A DNA stretch of 42,063 nucleotides from CAZMGT01 sp964565895 (GTDB lineage: Bacteria > Armatimonadota > Zipacnadia > UBA1398 > CAZMGT01). The DNA is taken from positions 1 to 42,063 of the forward strand of contig CAZMGT010000031.1 of assembly GCA_964565895.1 (NCBI GenBank). Direction: 5' to 3'. This document shows, piece after piece, positions 8,762 through 16,940 of this stretch. The position numbers were made by a program, and so were the translations under genes. The notes under the pieces were generated by a model. That model ran no database searches and had not been told where the DNA came from. It was given only the letters and a program-made list of their open reading frames with translations. Within the stretch, counting starts at the first letter, position 1, and each line of letters opens with the position of its first letter.

Positions 8762-9179
8762 CCCAGTAGCGGCCGACCGTGGGGCTGGGATTGTTAAAAA
8801 CAGTGTGAGCCGCTGGAATGCGACGCTTTTGTGGCGCCAGGTAACGCCCCAAGCTTGAAACGGAGCTTCCAATGCGTCCCGTGCGCTCTGTGCGACAGCG
8901 GCCGGTTTCTGCCACGATCCCTGAGAGAAGGAGCCAGCTAGGGGCCGGCTCGTCGCTCCCCCGGAGCCTGCGGCGTCCGCGGCGGGGCGGGCGAAGGTTC
9001 CGCCGGAGCACAGGAACTGGCGCTGCGGATGCAGCCGTCAAAGCGGCGGCTGACGCCGCACAAAGTAGCGCAGAATGTCGTCGCGGTTCCCCGCAACCCG
9101 TGCGCGGGCCATCAAAAGTCCGGCCGCCGCGCACTGCGTGAGTGTGGACCCGCGGGTAGCGCCGCGCGGCGATGCGGGC

Positions 9180-9238
9180 ATCCCGCCCTCTCCAAGCCGC
9201 GCCACACCCTCGGCAGCCACCACGGACCACAGCGGCCT
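9180..9238 (+). repeat. 59-bp element, copy 4
   Basis: Ends CACGGACCACAGCGGCCT and is followed by GTCCCGATGG as in copies 2 and 5. Lead 9142-9179. It lies 477 bases after copy 3, about 130 more than the usual period. Confidence 0.85.
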
Positions 9239-9531
9239 GTCCCGATGGTGCCTTGGTGCCCTTTGGCGACAGCAGTGACCACCCTTAAGCTCTTGCCGCT
9301 CCAAGTCTCCGCTGCGAGGAGGCTGGGGGTGTGCAGTCGGTTTCGAGTCCCCTTTCAAGACTCGTCAGGTCCTGACGCGCCCTTCGTAATGAGCAGGCTC
9401 CATTATTCTTTGGCTTCGACGGCGAAGTGGAGCTGTCGCCACAGGTGCCTGGCCCATAAGGTAGAGGCGTAGCGGCTCGCTTGCGCATAGCGAATGTGCT
9501 GCTCCAGGCAGCGCCGCGGCCCCGCATAACG

Positions 9532-9590
9532 CTCCCACCCTGCCCAGTCCGCGCCACACCCCCGCCGGCCGCCGCGGGCCCCACCAGCCT
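9532..9590 (+). repeat. 59-bp element, copy 5
   Basis: Has AGTCC where most copies have AAGCC. It is followed by the same tail and variable region as copy 2. Lead 9494-9531. Confidence 0.85.
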
Positions 9591-9613
9591 GTCCCGATGG
9601 CACGGCGCGCCCC

Positions 9614-9841
9614 TTTCACGAAAGCAGTAAGTGCACCTGGCCCCTCGGGGGTAGAAGTCTGCGCCGTGAGGCGGTGGACGGGCTACAGTGGCCGTTGAGC
9701 GGCCTGTGAGGGTTCCCAAGTAGCAGCCCCCACCCTTGGCGAGCGGCGTCCATCCGCCCTATGTGCAGCGAGGTAATATAGCCTCCGCCGAGGTTGCCCG
9801 CTCCCTGGGCGGAGGCGGAGCCGTGGGCCCGCTGGGCGATG
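9614..9841 (+). repeat. 228-base direct repeat, right copy (partner 8441-8668)
   Basis: Second copy of the near-identical block, offset by 1173 bases from the first. The offset becomes 1174 to the right of it because of a one-base indel in the lead of copy 6 relative to copy 3. Confidence 0.9.
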
Positions 9842-9876
9842 GGGATCCTCGATCAGCGACGCGGCCGATGAGCCGC

Positions 9877-9935
9877 CTCCCGCCCTGACCAGTCCGCGCC
9901 ACACGCCCGCCAGCCACCACGGACCCCAAAGGCTT
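9877..9935 (+). repeat. 59-bp element, copy 6
   Basis: Reads CAGTCCGCGCC like copy 5 but CAGCCACCACGGA like copies 4 and 9. Lead 9839-9876 starts ATGGGGATCCTCG. Confidence 0.85.
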
Positions 9936-10225
9936 GCGTCGATGGCGCAGCGCCGCCCTTTCGCGGCCGCCGTAAGTGCATCTGGGCTATGCCGCTGTAA
10001 GTGTCCGCTCTGGCACGGCAGACGAAATAGTGTGTGTTTTGCAACCTTTATCAAAGTTGTGCAGCCCCTTACACCTCCAGCGTCAGCGTGCGGGGCTCAT
10101 CCGCGGCGAGCGCAGCAAGATGACATGGCCACAGCCTAGGCTGCCGGCCTCTTCAATGGAGAGGTCGGGGTTGGCCCGCATAGGGCAAATGGGGATCCTC
10201 ACGTAGCGCCGCGAGCGGTCCGTCG

Positions 10226-10284
10226 CTCCCACCCTATCCAAGCCACGCCACACCCCCGCCGTACACCCCGGGCCCCAGCAGCCC
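10226..10284 (+). repeat. 59-bp element, copy 7
   Basis: Carries CCACGCCAC (one base changed) and ends CAGCAGCCC. Lead 10189-10225 is nearly the same as that of copy 2, including AGCGGTCCGTC. Confidence 0.85.
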
Positions 10285-10337
10285 CTTGGCGCTCGGGCCT
10301 AACACTAGCCATGATTCGTGCAAACAGGCAACAGTGG

Positions 10338-10368
10338 TTGGTAGGAACCTTTCGAACTCAGCTACCAA
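10338..10368. other. Inverted repeat in a variable part of the array
   Basis: TTGGTAG (10338-10344) and CTACCAA (10362-10368) pair perfectly around a 17-base loop. It lies between copies 7 and 8 and is not seen in the other units. Confidence 0.35.
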
Positions 10369-10493
10369 GGCCCCAACCTGCAAAGTGATCTCTATCAGGG
10401 GCACGCGCCGTGTCCGATAGCGAGCGTTTCTTATATTCGCCTAAACACGAGCGCCCGCCTCGCAAATGTCCCAAGCCGGCACCCGCGACCAAG

Positions 10494-10552
10494 CTCCCAC
10501 TCTGACCGGTCCGCGCCACACCCCCGCCGGCCACCGCGGGCCCCAGCGGCCT
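10494..10552 (+). repeat. 59-bp element, copy 8
   Basis: Full-length core (GGTCCGCGCCACACC, ending CCCCAGCGGCCT) with a shortened, poorly conserved lead. It sits 268 bases after copy 7 and 425 before copy 9. Confidence 0.8.
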
Positions 10553-10918
10553 GTTTTGGTGGGCTGCGGCTACGCTTTGACAATAATAGCGGCTTGCGTC
10601 TGTGCACTAGGTGCCGTGAGGTCCGTTTTCCAGAGGCGGAGGTATTGGAGGAAGTCTAGCCTATATGGACATGCTGTGCCGTACTACACACGTGCGGCTG
10701 AAGCTGAGAGTGCAATGGGGCTTCGCCAGTTCCCCAGCTCGCGTCCTCCGCAATCCACTTGGGCCCTAGCGGCGTTCGAGCCAATGGCCTAAGCAGCTCT
10801 CGCAGCCTCGGGAAGTGCACTAGGCCGACACGCTTGGCGCGCTGGCATGGCCGCAAACGGGACAACGAAGCCACAAAATCGCTTTACGACAGACAATGCG
10901 CTCCGCGCCGATGCGGCC

Positions 10919-10977
10919 CTCCCGCCCTGACCGAGCCGCGCGACACCCCCGCCAGCCACCACGGACAACAGCGGCCT
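10919..10977 (+). repeat. 59-bp element, copy 9 (last)
   Basis: Same variant class as copy 2 (CGCGACACC, GGACAACAGCGGCCT). The lead is recognisable only in its last 25 bases (ATGCGCTCCGCGCCGATGCG). No further copy is seen to the right. Confidence 0.85.
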
Positions 10978-11571
10978 CCGTTGCAGTGGGGCATCCGCTG
11001 CCTGCCGCAGCAGCAACAACCGCGCTAGCCGCTTGCACGGCGAACGCTCGCATCTCAGCAAGCGAGATACGGGGCGGGGAAGCGACTGTGTACCAAACGC
11101 CCCCTGCGAATCGCGCCGCAACCTTTCTCCCCTCTTGATAACTGCTAAGCCTGCCCTCCGCGGCCGCCTGGCGCGGCGACCGCGGCGAAGGTTTGGCTGA
11201 TGGAAGGAAAGCCGCATACGGGGCCTTTAAAGCAACGGGTGATGCGGCTCGCGGCAGCATGTGAGGCCACAACACTTAACTCATGGCGTCGCCCGCTGCC
11301 TTCATGTCCGGCAGGCGCGCTTCACCCGTATGTCGAGCGGGCGCGGCCTAACGAAGCCTTTTCTCCGCCTGCCTCGCCGGGGAACGCCGCGCCGCGGGGC
11401 GGGTTGGAACGCGTTCCGCGTTTTCGCTGCTGGATCAGCGTTGCGCGCGCTGGGCCCCTGTCGGCCGAGTAGTGCGGGCAGGATGCGCGGAGGGCAACGA
11501 AGGTGAAACTTAGGGCGCTGGGAATTGCCCAATTTGACAAAGCAAGCGAGACCCCGGGGAGGGGATGAGCG
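10978..11571. other. No gene or repeat seen
   Basis: About 590 bases between the last 59-bp element and the next gene. Open frames on both strands are short and unsupported. TTGACA at 11534-11539 looks like a -35 box, but no acceptable -10 follows at the right distance. Confidence 0.5.
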
Positions 11572-12294
11572 ATGCGCGTTGTTTTGGGTTCTGCCTTGGC
11601 CCTGGCCCTTGCCGCGCTGACGCTTTACCCAGCGCAGGCGGGCAACGACGAGGAGTATTGGACGAAGCAGCGGATCGAGCACTGCCTGCAGGCGATCGAG
11701 AAGCTCAAAGCCCAGGGGCTGATGAGCGAGGAGCACTATGCGCGCAAACGCGCGATGCTCGAGCGGCGGCTGGCGGGGACGTTTGTCCCCTCGGTTCCCG
11801 CACGCGAGATGGAGGGCGAGATTAACTTTATTCAAAACCCGGGGTTTGAGCAGATAAACAAAAACACCGCGCGCAACCGCTCGCGTTGGCTGTGGTGGAA
11901 CGGCTGGAGCTGGGGCGGCGAGTATGAGAATTTCTGGGCCACGGGCGAGAACAAGCACTCCGGCGAATACGCCGCGGGGATTCGCTGTCTGGGGCGCAAC
12001 GGTCGAATAGGAATTTTCACCCCCCGCATCCCGCTGCTTCCTGGGACGGAGGAGCTTGTGTTTACCATTTGGGCCAAGGGCGAGGGCGACAACATGCTGT
12101 TTATTAACTTCGAGCAGGGGGCGCGGGGGAGCTTGCGCCAGAAGATTCCCCCGCAGTGGACGAAGATCGAGGTGCGCGGCAAGCCCGAGCCCGGGGCGCA
12201 AAGCTTTAACGTTTTCATCTACTCCATTGGCTACGGGACGATTTACCTGGACGACGCCAAGCTCGTGCCCGTGGGCGCGAAGCTTAAGTTTTAA
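11572..12294 (+). CDS. Exported carbohydrate-binding-like protein (CBM_4_9 type)
   Basis: A 240-residue protein with a clear signal peptide (MRVVLGSALALALAALTLYPAQAG). Residues 25-65 form a charged helical segment (AIEKLKAQGLMSEEHYARKR) resembling the short SHOCT-like helices of exported proteins. From about residue 85 the sequence enters a jelly-roll domain: it begins INFIQNPGFEQ, a classic opening of family 4/9/22-type carbohydrate-binding modules, and ends YGTIYLDDAKLVPV, the usual closing strand. GGGGAGGGG precedes the ATG. It heads a five-gene, same-strand group with gaps of 14-57 bases. Ligand unknown. Confidence 0.75.
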   Translation: MRVVLGSALALALAALTLYPAQAGNDEEYWTKQRIEHCLQAIEKLKAQGLMSEEHYARKRAMLERRLAGTFVPSVPAREMEGEINFIQNPGFEQINKNTARNRSRWLWWNGWSWGGEYENFWATGENKHSGEYAAGIRCLGRNGRIGIFTPRIPLLPGTEELVFTIWAKGEGDNMLFINFEQGARGSLRQKIPPQWTKIEVRGKPEPGAQSFNVFIYSIGYGTIYLDDAKLVPVGAKLKF

Positions 12295-12320
12295 CGCTGG
12301 CCTGTGCGGAGGGGCATGCC

Positions 12321-13910
12321 ATGAGAAAAGTTTTTGCGATCTTTGCTTTGCTCGTCCTGCTCGGCGGGCTTAGCACGGCGTGGGGGTTAGACTGCGGGGT
12401 TTATGTTACCGACTATCTTGCGCCGCAGACGGTGAAGATTAAGCCTTTGGGGGGAGAGCCGAGCACGGTGGCCCGGATGTTCGCCGCGCCAGGCGAGTAT
12501 GAGTCGGTGAGCTTTGCCGTCAGGCCGGATGAGAGCGTGGCAGAGATGTTTATCAACGCCGGGCCGCTGGTCGGCGCGCGGGGGACGATCCCCGCGGAGC
12601 GGGTGCGTGTGCGCTCGGTTGAGGGTTTTCACGGGGGCGAGCTGGACATTTTGATGGATCTCGGCGGGCCGTGGAACATGCCCGCGCTGCGCCGCGAGCT
12701 GTTTTGGGTTACCGTGCACGTGCCTGAGGACGCCGCGCCGGGGAAGTACAAAGGGCGGATAACGGTAACCTCGAAGGGCAAACCGATCGGTGGGCTGGAC
12801 GTGGAGCTTGAGGTTTTGCCGATAGAGCTTGAGGAGCCGCCGTTTGCCCTGGGGTTTAACTACTCCAACCCGCACGACGCGCAGGTTATGGCCGTGCACC
12901 TGCGCGACATGCGCGAGCATGGGATGACCACCGTGGCCCCGCTATCCGGCTTTCACCTGCCCATTTTCGACGAGGACACGAGCGAGCTGGGGGAGTTTAT
13001 CGAGGCCTACAAGGCGGCGGGGTTTACCAAGCCCATTTACTTCGTCACGCCGGCCACGCTGTGCTCGGCGCTGGCTGGTTTCGGGCCGGTGGACAGCGCG
13101 ATGTTTCAGCGGGCTTATTTGCGCACGATGCGCCTACTTCAAGCGGAGGTGGAAAAGCACGGCGTGCCGGTGATCTTCAGCATCGCCGACGAGCTAACGA
13201 ACAAGGCCCTGCCCGGGATTAGGTTCGGCGAGAAGCTGGCCAAGCTTTGCTTTGAGGAGCTGCCGGACATCTGCACCGCCTCGGACATGAACGGCTACCT
13301 CGAAGTAGTGACCATGGCCCCGTACTTGAACATTGCCGCGTTTAACAACGGCTGGGACGGCATTGACGGGCACAACAAGGGGCGGCGGCTGGTTAACCGC
13401 CAGTTCTTGACCCAGGAGCTGCCCAAGACGGGCGCCATCCCCTGGTTTGTGAACACCGGGCGGGGGAGGTTTCCGTTTGGCTTTTTCTTCTGGAAGATGA
13501 CCAAGTATGGCGTGCGGGGCAAGGTGGAGTGGTATTACAACCTGCAGAACAACGCGCGGGGCTCAGTCGTGCGCACAAGGGGGACGACGGTCTGGCCCAC
13601 GCTGACCTATGAGCGCTCGCGCGAGGGCGTGGACGATCTGAAGTATATGTGCAAGCTGGAGAGTCTTATCGCCCGCGCGAAGGACACGGGCAAGGCGCGG
13701 GCGGAAGCCCGGCGCGCGGAGGACCTCGTCCAGCGCATTGCCGCGGCGATTATTGACAACTGGACGGCGTATACTCAGGGGGGCGAGGAGTTTCCACCGG
13801 AGGGCCTTGACCTTGGCGTGCGCTTCGATACTACTGGCCTAACCCCCTACAACATTGTGCGCCGGGCCGTCGCCGAGGAGATCGTTGCCCTGGAGAAGGC
13901 CTTGGGCTAG
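12321..13910 (+). CDS. Exported DUF4091 protein (glycoside-hydrolase-like)
   Basis: A 529-residue protein with a signal peptide (MRKVFAIFALLVLLGGLSTA). Residues 40-170 form a beta-sandwich beginning at ARMFAAPGEYESVSFAVRP, typical of the N-terminal part of DUF4091 proteins. A TIM-barrel-like region follows (EHGMTTVAPL, VIFSIADELTNK, MAPYLNIAAF), then the conserved C-terminal DUF4091 signature TYERSREGVDDLKYMCKLE at about residues 430-450. Asp/Glu in IADEL is a candidate catalytic acid. DUF4091 proteins are commonly found with glycan-degradation genes; a substrate has not been assigned here. GCGGAGGGG precedes the ATG. Confidence 0.8.
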   Translation: MRKVFAIFALLVLLGGLSTAWGLDCGVYVTDYLAPQTVKIKPLGGEPSTVARMFAAPGEYESVSFAVRPDESVAEMFINAGPLVGARGTIPAERVRVRSVEGFHGGELDILMDLGGPWNMPALRRELFWVTVHVPEDAAPGKYKGRITVTSKGKPIGGLDVELEVLPIELEEPPFALGFNYSNPHDAQVMAVHLRDMREHGMTTVAPLSGFHLPIFDEDTSELGEFIEAYKAAGFTKPIYFVTPATLCSALAGFGPVDSAMFQRAYLRTMRLLQAEVEKHGVPVIFSIADELTNKALPGIRFGEKLAKLCFEELPDICTASDMNGYLEVVTMAPYLNIAAFNNGWDGIDGHNKGRRLVNRQFLTQELPKTGAIPWFVNTGRGRFPFGFFFWKMTKYGVRGKVEWYYNLQNNARGSVVRTRGTTVWPTLTYERSREGVDDLKYMCKLESLIARAKDTGKARAEARRAEDLVQRIAAAIIDNWTAYTQGGEEFPPEGLDLGVRFDTTGLTPYNIVRRAVAEEIVALEKALG

Positions 13911-13950
13911 CGCAGACCCCTAGGCGCTCGCGCTGCAGGAGGCAAAAGCA

Positions 13951-15339
13951 ATGGAGGGCGTGTGTGGCCGCTGGGCAGCTGTCCTCGGCCTTGCCCTGCT
14001 CTTTTTCTGCTCGCGTTGTTTTTCGGCAAGCAACGACTGGCCGCAATATCGCGAGAACCCGTTCGTAATCGCTCTTCGCACGCCGCCGGACGACAGCGGC
14101 CTGGGCGGCGTGGTCGTCGCCGATGTAAACAACGATGGCTTGCTGGACTATCTGGTGACTAAGCCGGGGAGCGTTGGGGCATATGACCACTTCGGCAAGG
14201 TGCTTTGGCTGAAAAAGACCGACGTACGCCTTGCCGCCCCGGCGGAAAGCAAGGGCCTGCCCGGGTGGCACGGGCCGGGAATATGCGCGGGCGACGTGGA
14301 CGGCGACGGGCGCACCGAGGTGCTCTTTTTAACCGGCGACGGGAAGGTGCACATTTGCGACGGGGCGACGGGCGAGGAGGAGCGCGCCCTGCGCCCCTGG
14401 GAGCCGGAGGAGATCGAGCACTGGCAGCACCTGGTTATCGCCAACTTCCGCGGGCGAGGCGATCGCGACCTGCTGCTTCAGGCGTGCCAGAAGGCCCCTG
14501 GATATAAGATGGGGCGGTATCTCGCGGCGTTTGCCATCGAAAACCTCGACGGCAAGCCCCTGTGGTATACGGACAGCTACCTGGGCTGCGCGCACAACGG
14601 GGCGCGCGTGGCGGACATTGACGGCGATGGGAAGGACGAAGTCTTAGGCGGCACGATCTTCGACGAGGACGGCTCGCGCACGAAGATGGTCTATCCGAAG
14701 TTTCGCGGGCACTTTGACTCGATCTACGTCTACGATGTGCGGCCGGATGTGCCGGGGCTTGAGGTCGTCCTGCTCGAGGAGGGGTCGAACTGCGTCGCCT
14801 GCGTGACGAAGGACGAGGTGCTTTGGCGGACGGACTTTAAGCGCCAGGAGCCGCAAAATGCGGCGATAGGTAACTTCGACCCCGAGCGCCCGGGGCTGGA
14901 GATTTGGTGTCGCAGCCGCTATAACGAGCACCAGAAGCCGTGGACGTTCGACGCGCGGGGCAAGGTTATCTCCACTTATAACATGGACGACGTGGCGCCC
15001 AAGGGCTGGACGGTGCGCGGGGTGGAGGTTATCTGCGCTATCGACTGGGAGGGCGGGGAGAAGCAGCTCGCCGCGGCGAAAGAGCGCCACCGCTCCGGCG
15101 ACATTTGCATTTTCGACCCGATCACCGGCCGGTTCATAAAGCGCTGGAAGGAGCACGCGGATAGGATCTACATCGCCGATGTCTCCGGCGACTGGCGCGA
15201 GGAGATTATCGTGCTCAACGGGAGCGAGCTGCACATTTATCACAACGACGCGCCAAACCCCAACCCGCCCCGACCGCGCCAGTGGACGAAAAACCACTAC
15301 CGCCGGAGCAAGATGACCTGGAACTACTACTCGCCCTAG
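13951..15339 (+). CDS. Exported FG-GAP/VCBS-repeat protein, rhamnogalacturonan-lyase (PL11)-like
   Basis: A 462-residue protein with a signal peptide ending CSRCFSAS. Calcium-binding FG-GAP loops are visible: VVADVNNDGLLDYLV, CAGDVDGDGRTEVLF and VADIDGDGKDEVLGG. The stretch after the third loop (GGTIFDEDG, then SIYVYDVRPDVPGLEVVLLE) follows the order seen in family 11 rhamnogalacturonan lyases (DGDGKDE, DDDG, DxxPxxPGLEVF). I infer a PL11-like eight-bladed propeller, lyase or lyase-derived binding protein. GGAGG lies 9 bases before the ATG. A hairpin directly after the stop separates it from the next gene. Confidence 0.75.
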   Translation: MEGVCGRWAAVLGLALLFFCSRCFSASNDWPQYRENPFVIALRTPPDDSGLGGVVVADVNNDGLLDYLVTKPGSVGAYDHFGKVLWLKKTDVRLAAPAESKGLPGWHGPGICAGDVDGDGRTEVLFLTGDGKVHICDGATGEEERALRPWEPEEIEHWQHLVIANFRGRGDRDLLLQACQKAPGYKMGRYLAAFAIENLDGKPLWYTDSYLGCAHNGARVADIDGDGKDEVLGGTIFDEDGSRTKMVYPKFRGHFDSIYVYDVRPDVPGLEVVLLEEGSNCVACVTKDEVLWRTDFKRQEPQNAAIGNFDPERPGLEIWCRSRYNEHQKPWTFDARGKVISTYNMDDVAPKGWTVRGVEVICAIDWEGGEKQLAAAKERHRSGDICIFDPITGRFIKRWKEHADRIYIADVSGDWREEIIVLNGSELHIYHNDAPNPNPPRPRQWTKNHYRRSKMTWNYYSP

Positions 15340-15356
15340 GCTCGCTTTCGGCGAGC
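15340..15356 (+). terminator. Hairpin right after the stop codon
   Basis: GCTCGC (15340-15345) and GCGAGC (15351-15356) pair perfectly around the loop TTTCG, beginning at the base after the TAG stop. It is followed by AGTTTGCC, so it may be a leaky terminator or an mRNA-end stabiliser inside the cluster. Confidence 0.45.
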
Positions 15357-15396
15357 AGTTTGCCACGCGGGCGGCGCGGAGGAGCTGGGAGAAGCG

Positions 15397-16926
15397 ATGC
15401 GCGGGCGGTATGTTTTGGCGATTTTCGCGCTGTGCGCGTTGGCTGGGCCATGCTGCGCGGAGCGAGACTGGCCCATGCTCCACCGCGACCTCTGCCGCTC
15501 GGGCTATGTGAAGCAGATGCCCCCGGGGCCCTATGAGCGGAAGTGGCACAGGGACTTTCACCTGGAGATGATCGCCACGCGCGTGGAGGCGATCGTTGCC
15601 GAGGGGCTGGTTTTTGTTGGGACATATGCGGGGAACCTCTATGCCCTCGACGCGGCGACGGGAGGGACGCGCTGGAGGCTCTCCGCAGGGGGGCCGTTTT
15701 GCGCTAGCCCGGCATATGACGAAGGCGTGGTTTATGTCGGCTGCCACGATGGCTTCGTTTATGCGCTTAAGGCGAAAACGGGGGCGGAACTGTGGCGGTT
15801 TGGCGCGCGGGCGGGCTTTGTCGTCGCGCCTGCCGTTGCCGGCGCCCTAGTGCTTATCGGGAGCAAAGAGGGCACGTTTTACGCCATCGACAAACGCACG
15901 GGCAAGCTGCGCTGGTCGCGGCGGGTGGGCGGGATGATTTTGCAGCCGGCGTCGGTGGCCGGGGGCAAGGTGGTGTTTGGGGCGGAGGACATGCGCGTGC
16001 GCTGCTTAGAGTTGGCCACGGGGCGGCTGATTTGGGAGACGGAGAAGTTGTGGGGCCTTTCCCTACGCGACTACGCGCCGACGATTTGGCGGGGGCTGGC
16101 CATTGTGCGCACCAACCCCTCGGCGGCGTTTCACGAGGTGCTTAACCGCGACCAGCAGATGATGCTCGGCCTGCACGGCATTCGGCTGGAGCATTGGAAA
16201 AACTTGCTTAAGCCCGACCCGCGCGACCCGGAGAACAACTTGCGCAAGGGCTATGGCTTTCTCAAGCCAACGCCGGAGCTTGTGCGCAGGGAGCAAGAGG
16301 CGATCGTCCGCTATCTGAAGGAGCACCCGGAGGACAAGACGTTTTACGCGTTTGATTTAGCCACGGGGAAGGAGCCGTGGACGGCGCCGATATTTTACGT
16401 GGGCGGGCTGCACAACCCTGCCACACCCCCCACGTTTAACCCGCACACGGGCGAGCTGTATACCTTTTTCCGCTCGGCAATGACCAACTACGACATGGCG
16501 GGCGAGGTCCGCCCGTTTACCAACCTGGGCAAGCTCGACCGCAACACGGGGCGCATTACACCCCTCCCCCACGCGCACGGGGAGAAGATGTATTGGGGCG
16601 GCTTTGCCTGGATCGGCGACGAGACGGCCGCGCTCAGCCTCGCCGGAGACAAGCTGCTCTGTACGCACCAAGGGACAGTGGGCTATCTGGACCTGAAGAC
16701 GAGGCGGTTTACCGATGTCGCCGGCCGGCGCGACACATATGGGGGTATCTTCGGCCCGGCGCTTGTGGGCGGGTTTAAGGCGGCGCGCGAAGCGCACGCG
16801 CGCGGGGAGCTGGTCTATATGCCCAACGAATGGCACGGGCCGGCGCGCGGGATCGTGAGCATTGCCTATGGCAGATTGTATTGGATTTCCGGCTCGCAGG
16901 TAATTTGCATCGGGACAAAGGGCTAG
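15397..16926 (+). CDS. Exported PQQ-like beta-propeller protein
   Basis: A 509-residue protein with a signal peptide (MRGRYVLAIFALCALAGPCCA). The mature part starts DWPMLHRDLCRSGY, the usual opening of outer PQQ_2-type propellers. It has repeated blades of the form VFVGTYAGNLYALDAATGG, VYVGCHDGFVYALKAKTG and LIGSKEGTFYAIDKRTGKL, each with the A-D-x-x-T-G-x-x-x-W tryptophan-docking pattern. A less regular insert at about residues 210-330 interrupts the blades. Such proteins are often cofactor-free scaffolds rather than PQQ dehydrogenases, and no PQQ-liganding residues can be asserted. GGAGGAG is upstream of the ATG. Confidence 0.8.
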   Translation: MRGRYVLAIFALCALAGPCCAERDWPMLHRDLCRSGYVKQMPPGPYERKWHRDFHLEMIATRVEAIVAEGLVFVGTYAGNLYALDAATGGTRWRLSAGGPFCASPAYDEGVVYVGCHDGFVYALKAKTGAELWRFGARAGFVVAPAVAGALVLIGSKEGTFYAIDKRTGKLRWSRRVGGMILQPASVAGGKVVFGAEDMRVRCLELATGRLIWETEKLWGLSLRDYAPTIWRGLAIVRTNPSAAFHEVLNRDQQMMLGLHGIRLEHWKNLLKPDPRDPENNLRKGYGFLKPTPELVRREQEAIVRYLKEHPEDKTFYAFDLATGKEPWTAPIFYVGGLHNPATPPTFNPHTGELYTFFRSAMTNYDMAGEVRPFTNLGKLDRNTGRITPLPHAHGEKMYWGGFAWIGDETAALSLAGDKLLCTHQGTVGYLDLKTRRFTDVAGRRDTYGGIFGPALVGGFKAAREAHARGELVYMPNEWHGPARGIVSIAYGRLYWISGSQVICIGTKG

Positions 16927-16940
16927 CGGAGAAGCCGGCG

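Larger units (their letters stand above)
7973..10977. repeat. Interspersed array of nine 59-bp elements inside a longer module, about 3 kb
   Basis: Nine copies of a 59-bp element in one orientation start at 8011, 8359, 8703, 9180, 9532, 9877, 10226, 10494 and 10919. All nine align with no insertion or deletion. Shared landmarks are CCC at element positions 3-5, CCGCGCCACACC near 18-29 and CAGCAGCCT or CAGCGGCCT at the end. Start-to-start distances are 348, 344, 477, 352, 345, 349, 268 and 425. In copies 1-7 a 37-38 base lead precedes the element, typically beginning ATGTGG or ATGGGGATCC and containing GTAGCGCCGCG. Copies 2, 4, 5 and 6 also share a tail of about 50 bases (CCCGATGGCRCAGCG, then TAAGTGCACCTGG in some). 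The rest of each unit is variable. No transposase, integrase or Cas gene is nearby. Confidence 0.9.

Noticed and set aside
10330..10385. tRNA-like pattern on the minus strand (GGTAGCTGAGTTCGAA)
   Set aside because: Only one stem forms; no acceptor stem, anticodon arm or T-arm in proper order.
7973..10977. CRISPR array or integron cassette array
   Set aside because: Repeats are too divergent and spacings far too long and uneven for CRISPR. No GTTRRRY-type core sites or attC-like paired arms, and no cas or integrase gene nearby.
7925..11217. Many short open frames on both strands inside the repeat array
   Set aside because: They use different frames in different copies, have no RBS, and the near-identical units are put out of frame with each other by a one-base indel. 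Listed as repeats, not genes.
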